In this document: positions 5,522-5,717 of the stretch, piece after piece | Layout of the letters: each line of letters begins with the position of its first letter | Numbering within the stretch: position 1 is the stretch's first letter | NCBI GenBank assembly: GCA_016839845.1 | Contig: JAEOTL010000198.1 | Span: 1-5,717 of the forward strand | Direction: 5' to 3' | Length of the DNA: 5,717 nucleotides | Source of the DNA: Promethearchaeota archaeon | GTDB lineage: Archaea > Asgardarchaeota > Lokiarchaeia > Sigynarchaeales > SOKP01 | The notes under the pieces: generated by a model | What the model was told of the DNA's origin: nothing | Seen by the model: only the letters and a program-made list of their open reading frames with translations | Database searches by the model: none | Translations under genes and position numbers: made by a program

Positions 5522-5717
5522 TCAATTATCTATACGATCTTTCCACGAATCAATTGCATCAGTAGATTTTTCTTCTGATTGATAAGAGCTATTGGGATTT
5601 AAGCTTCGCAGTGAGAATCCAGAATTCTGACTAGAAGGAGAAACTAATTGCATAAGTTCTCTCAAATTGTTTTGGGATGATATATCTTTGCCTGTAAATT
5701 TTTTATAAAGTCTTTTC
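5522..5717 (-). CDS. C-terminal fragment of an unrecognised polar protein (5' end outside window)
   Basis: A minus-strand frame enters from the right edge and runs 65 codons (5716 down to 5522) to a TGA stop. It begins K-R-L-Y-K-K-F-T-G-K-D and becomes rich in Ser, Asn and Gln, with S-P-S-S-Q-N-S-G-F-S-L-R-S-L-N-P-N-S-S-Y in the middle and A-I-D-S-W-K-D-R-I-D-N at the end. This looks like a flexible tail with a short terminal helix. I recognise no domain. It is on the same strand as the GtrA-like gene, 62 bp upstream of it. The frame could be fortuitous, but it is open over its whole visible length and is the only long frame here. Confidence 0.5.
   Translation of the reverse strand, partial: KRLYKKFTGKDISSQNNLRELMQLVSPSSQNSGFSLRSLNPNSSYQSEEKSTDAIDSWKDRIDN

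Overview
The window is AT-rich and carries eight protein-coding genes, two of them cut by the window edges. It looks like a chromosomal fragment of an Asgard archaeon (Lokiarchaeia-like; Promethearchaeota). This rests on a two-domain gelsolin protein, a RING-type zinc-finger tail, a long proline-free coiled-coil protein, A/T-rich TATA-like elements, oligo-T tracts after genes and few clear Shine-Dalgarno sites. The lineage is inferred from gene content; no rRNA or other phylogenetic marker is present.

Layout. Positions 2-145 (+) are the end of a RING-like zinc-finger protein. It converges, with 5 bp between stop codons, on a small Cys/His-rich protein at 151-438 (-). Next is a divergent pair: a LysE-type six-helix exporter (515-1174, -) and a fold-type I PLP aminotransferase (1269-2648, +), sharing a control region of about 95 bp. 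A T-tract and a promoter region with a duplicated 18-bp element lead into the gelsolin gene (2763-3770, +). That protein has two gelsolin-like domains, an acidic linker and a C-terminal zinc ribbon. It converges on a minus-strand unit: a GtrA-like membrane protein (4968-5459) followed by a rod-like coiled-coil protein (3842-4942). At the right edge (5522-5717, -) is the C-terminal end of an unrecognised polar protein, separated from the GtrA-like gene by a perfect 7-1-7 palindrome.

How the genes may work together. The exporter and aminotransferase could form an amino-acid handling pair. The gelsolin protein is expected to act on archaeal actin and may respond to calcium; its zinc ribbon is the unusual part. 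The coiled-coil protein has a cytoskeletal or scaffold look, but only its location next to the gelsolin gene suggests a link. A short A/T motif recurs in the intergenic regions around the gelsolin gene and before the GtrA-like gene, and could be a shared control element. No tRNA, rRNA, CRISPR array, insertion sequence or origin was recognised, and no stretch over 300 bases lacks a gene.
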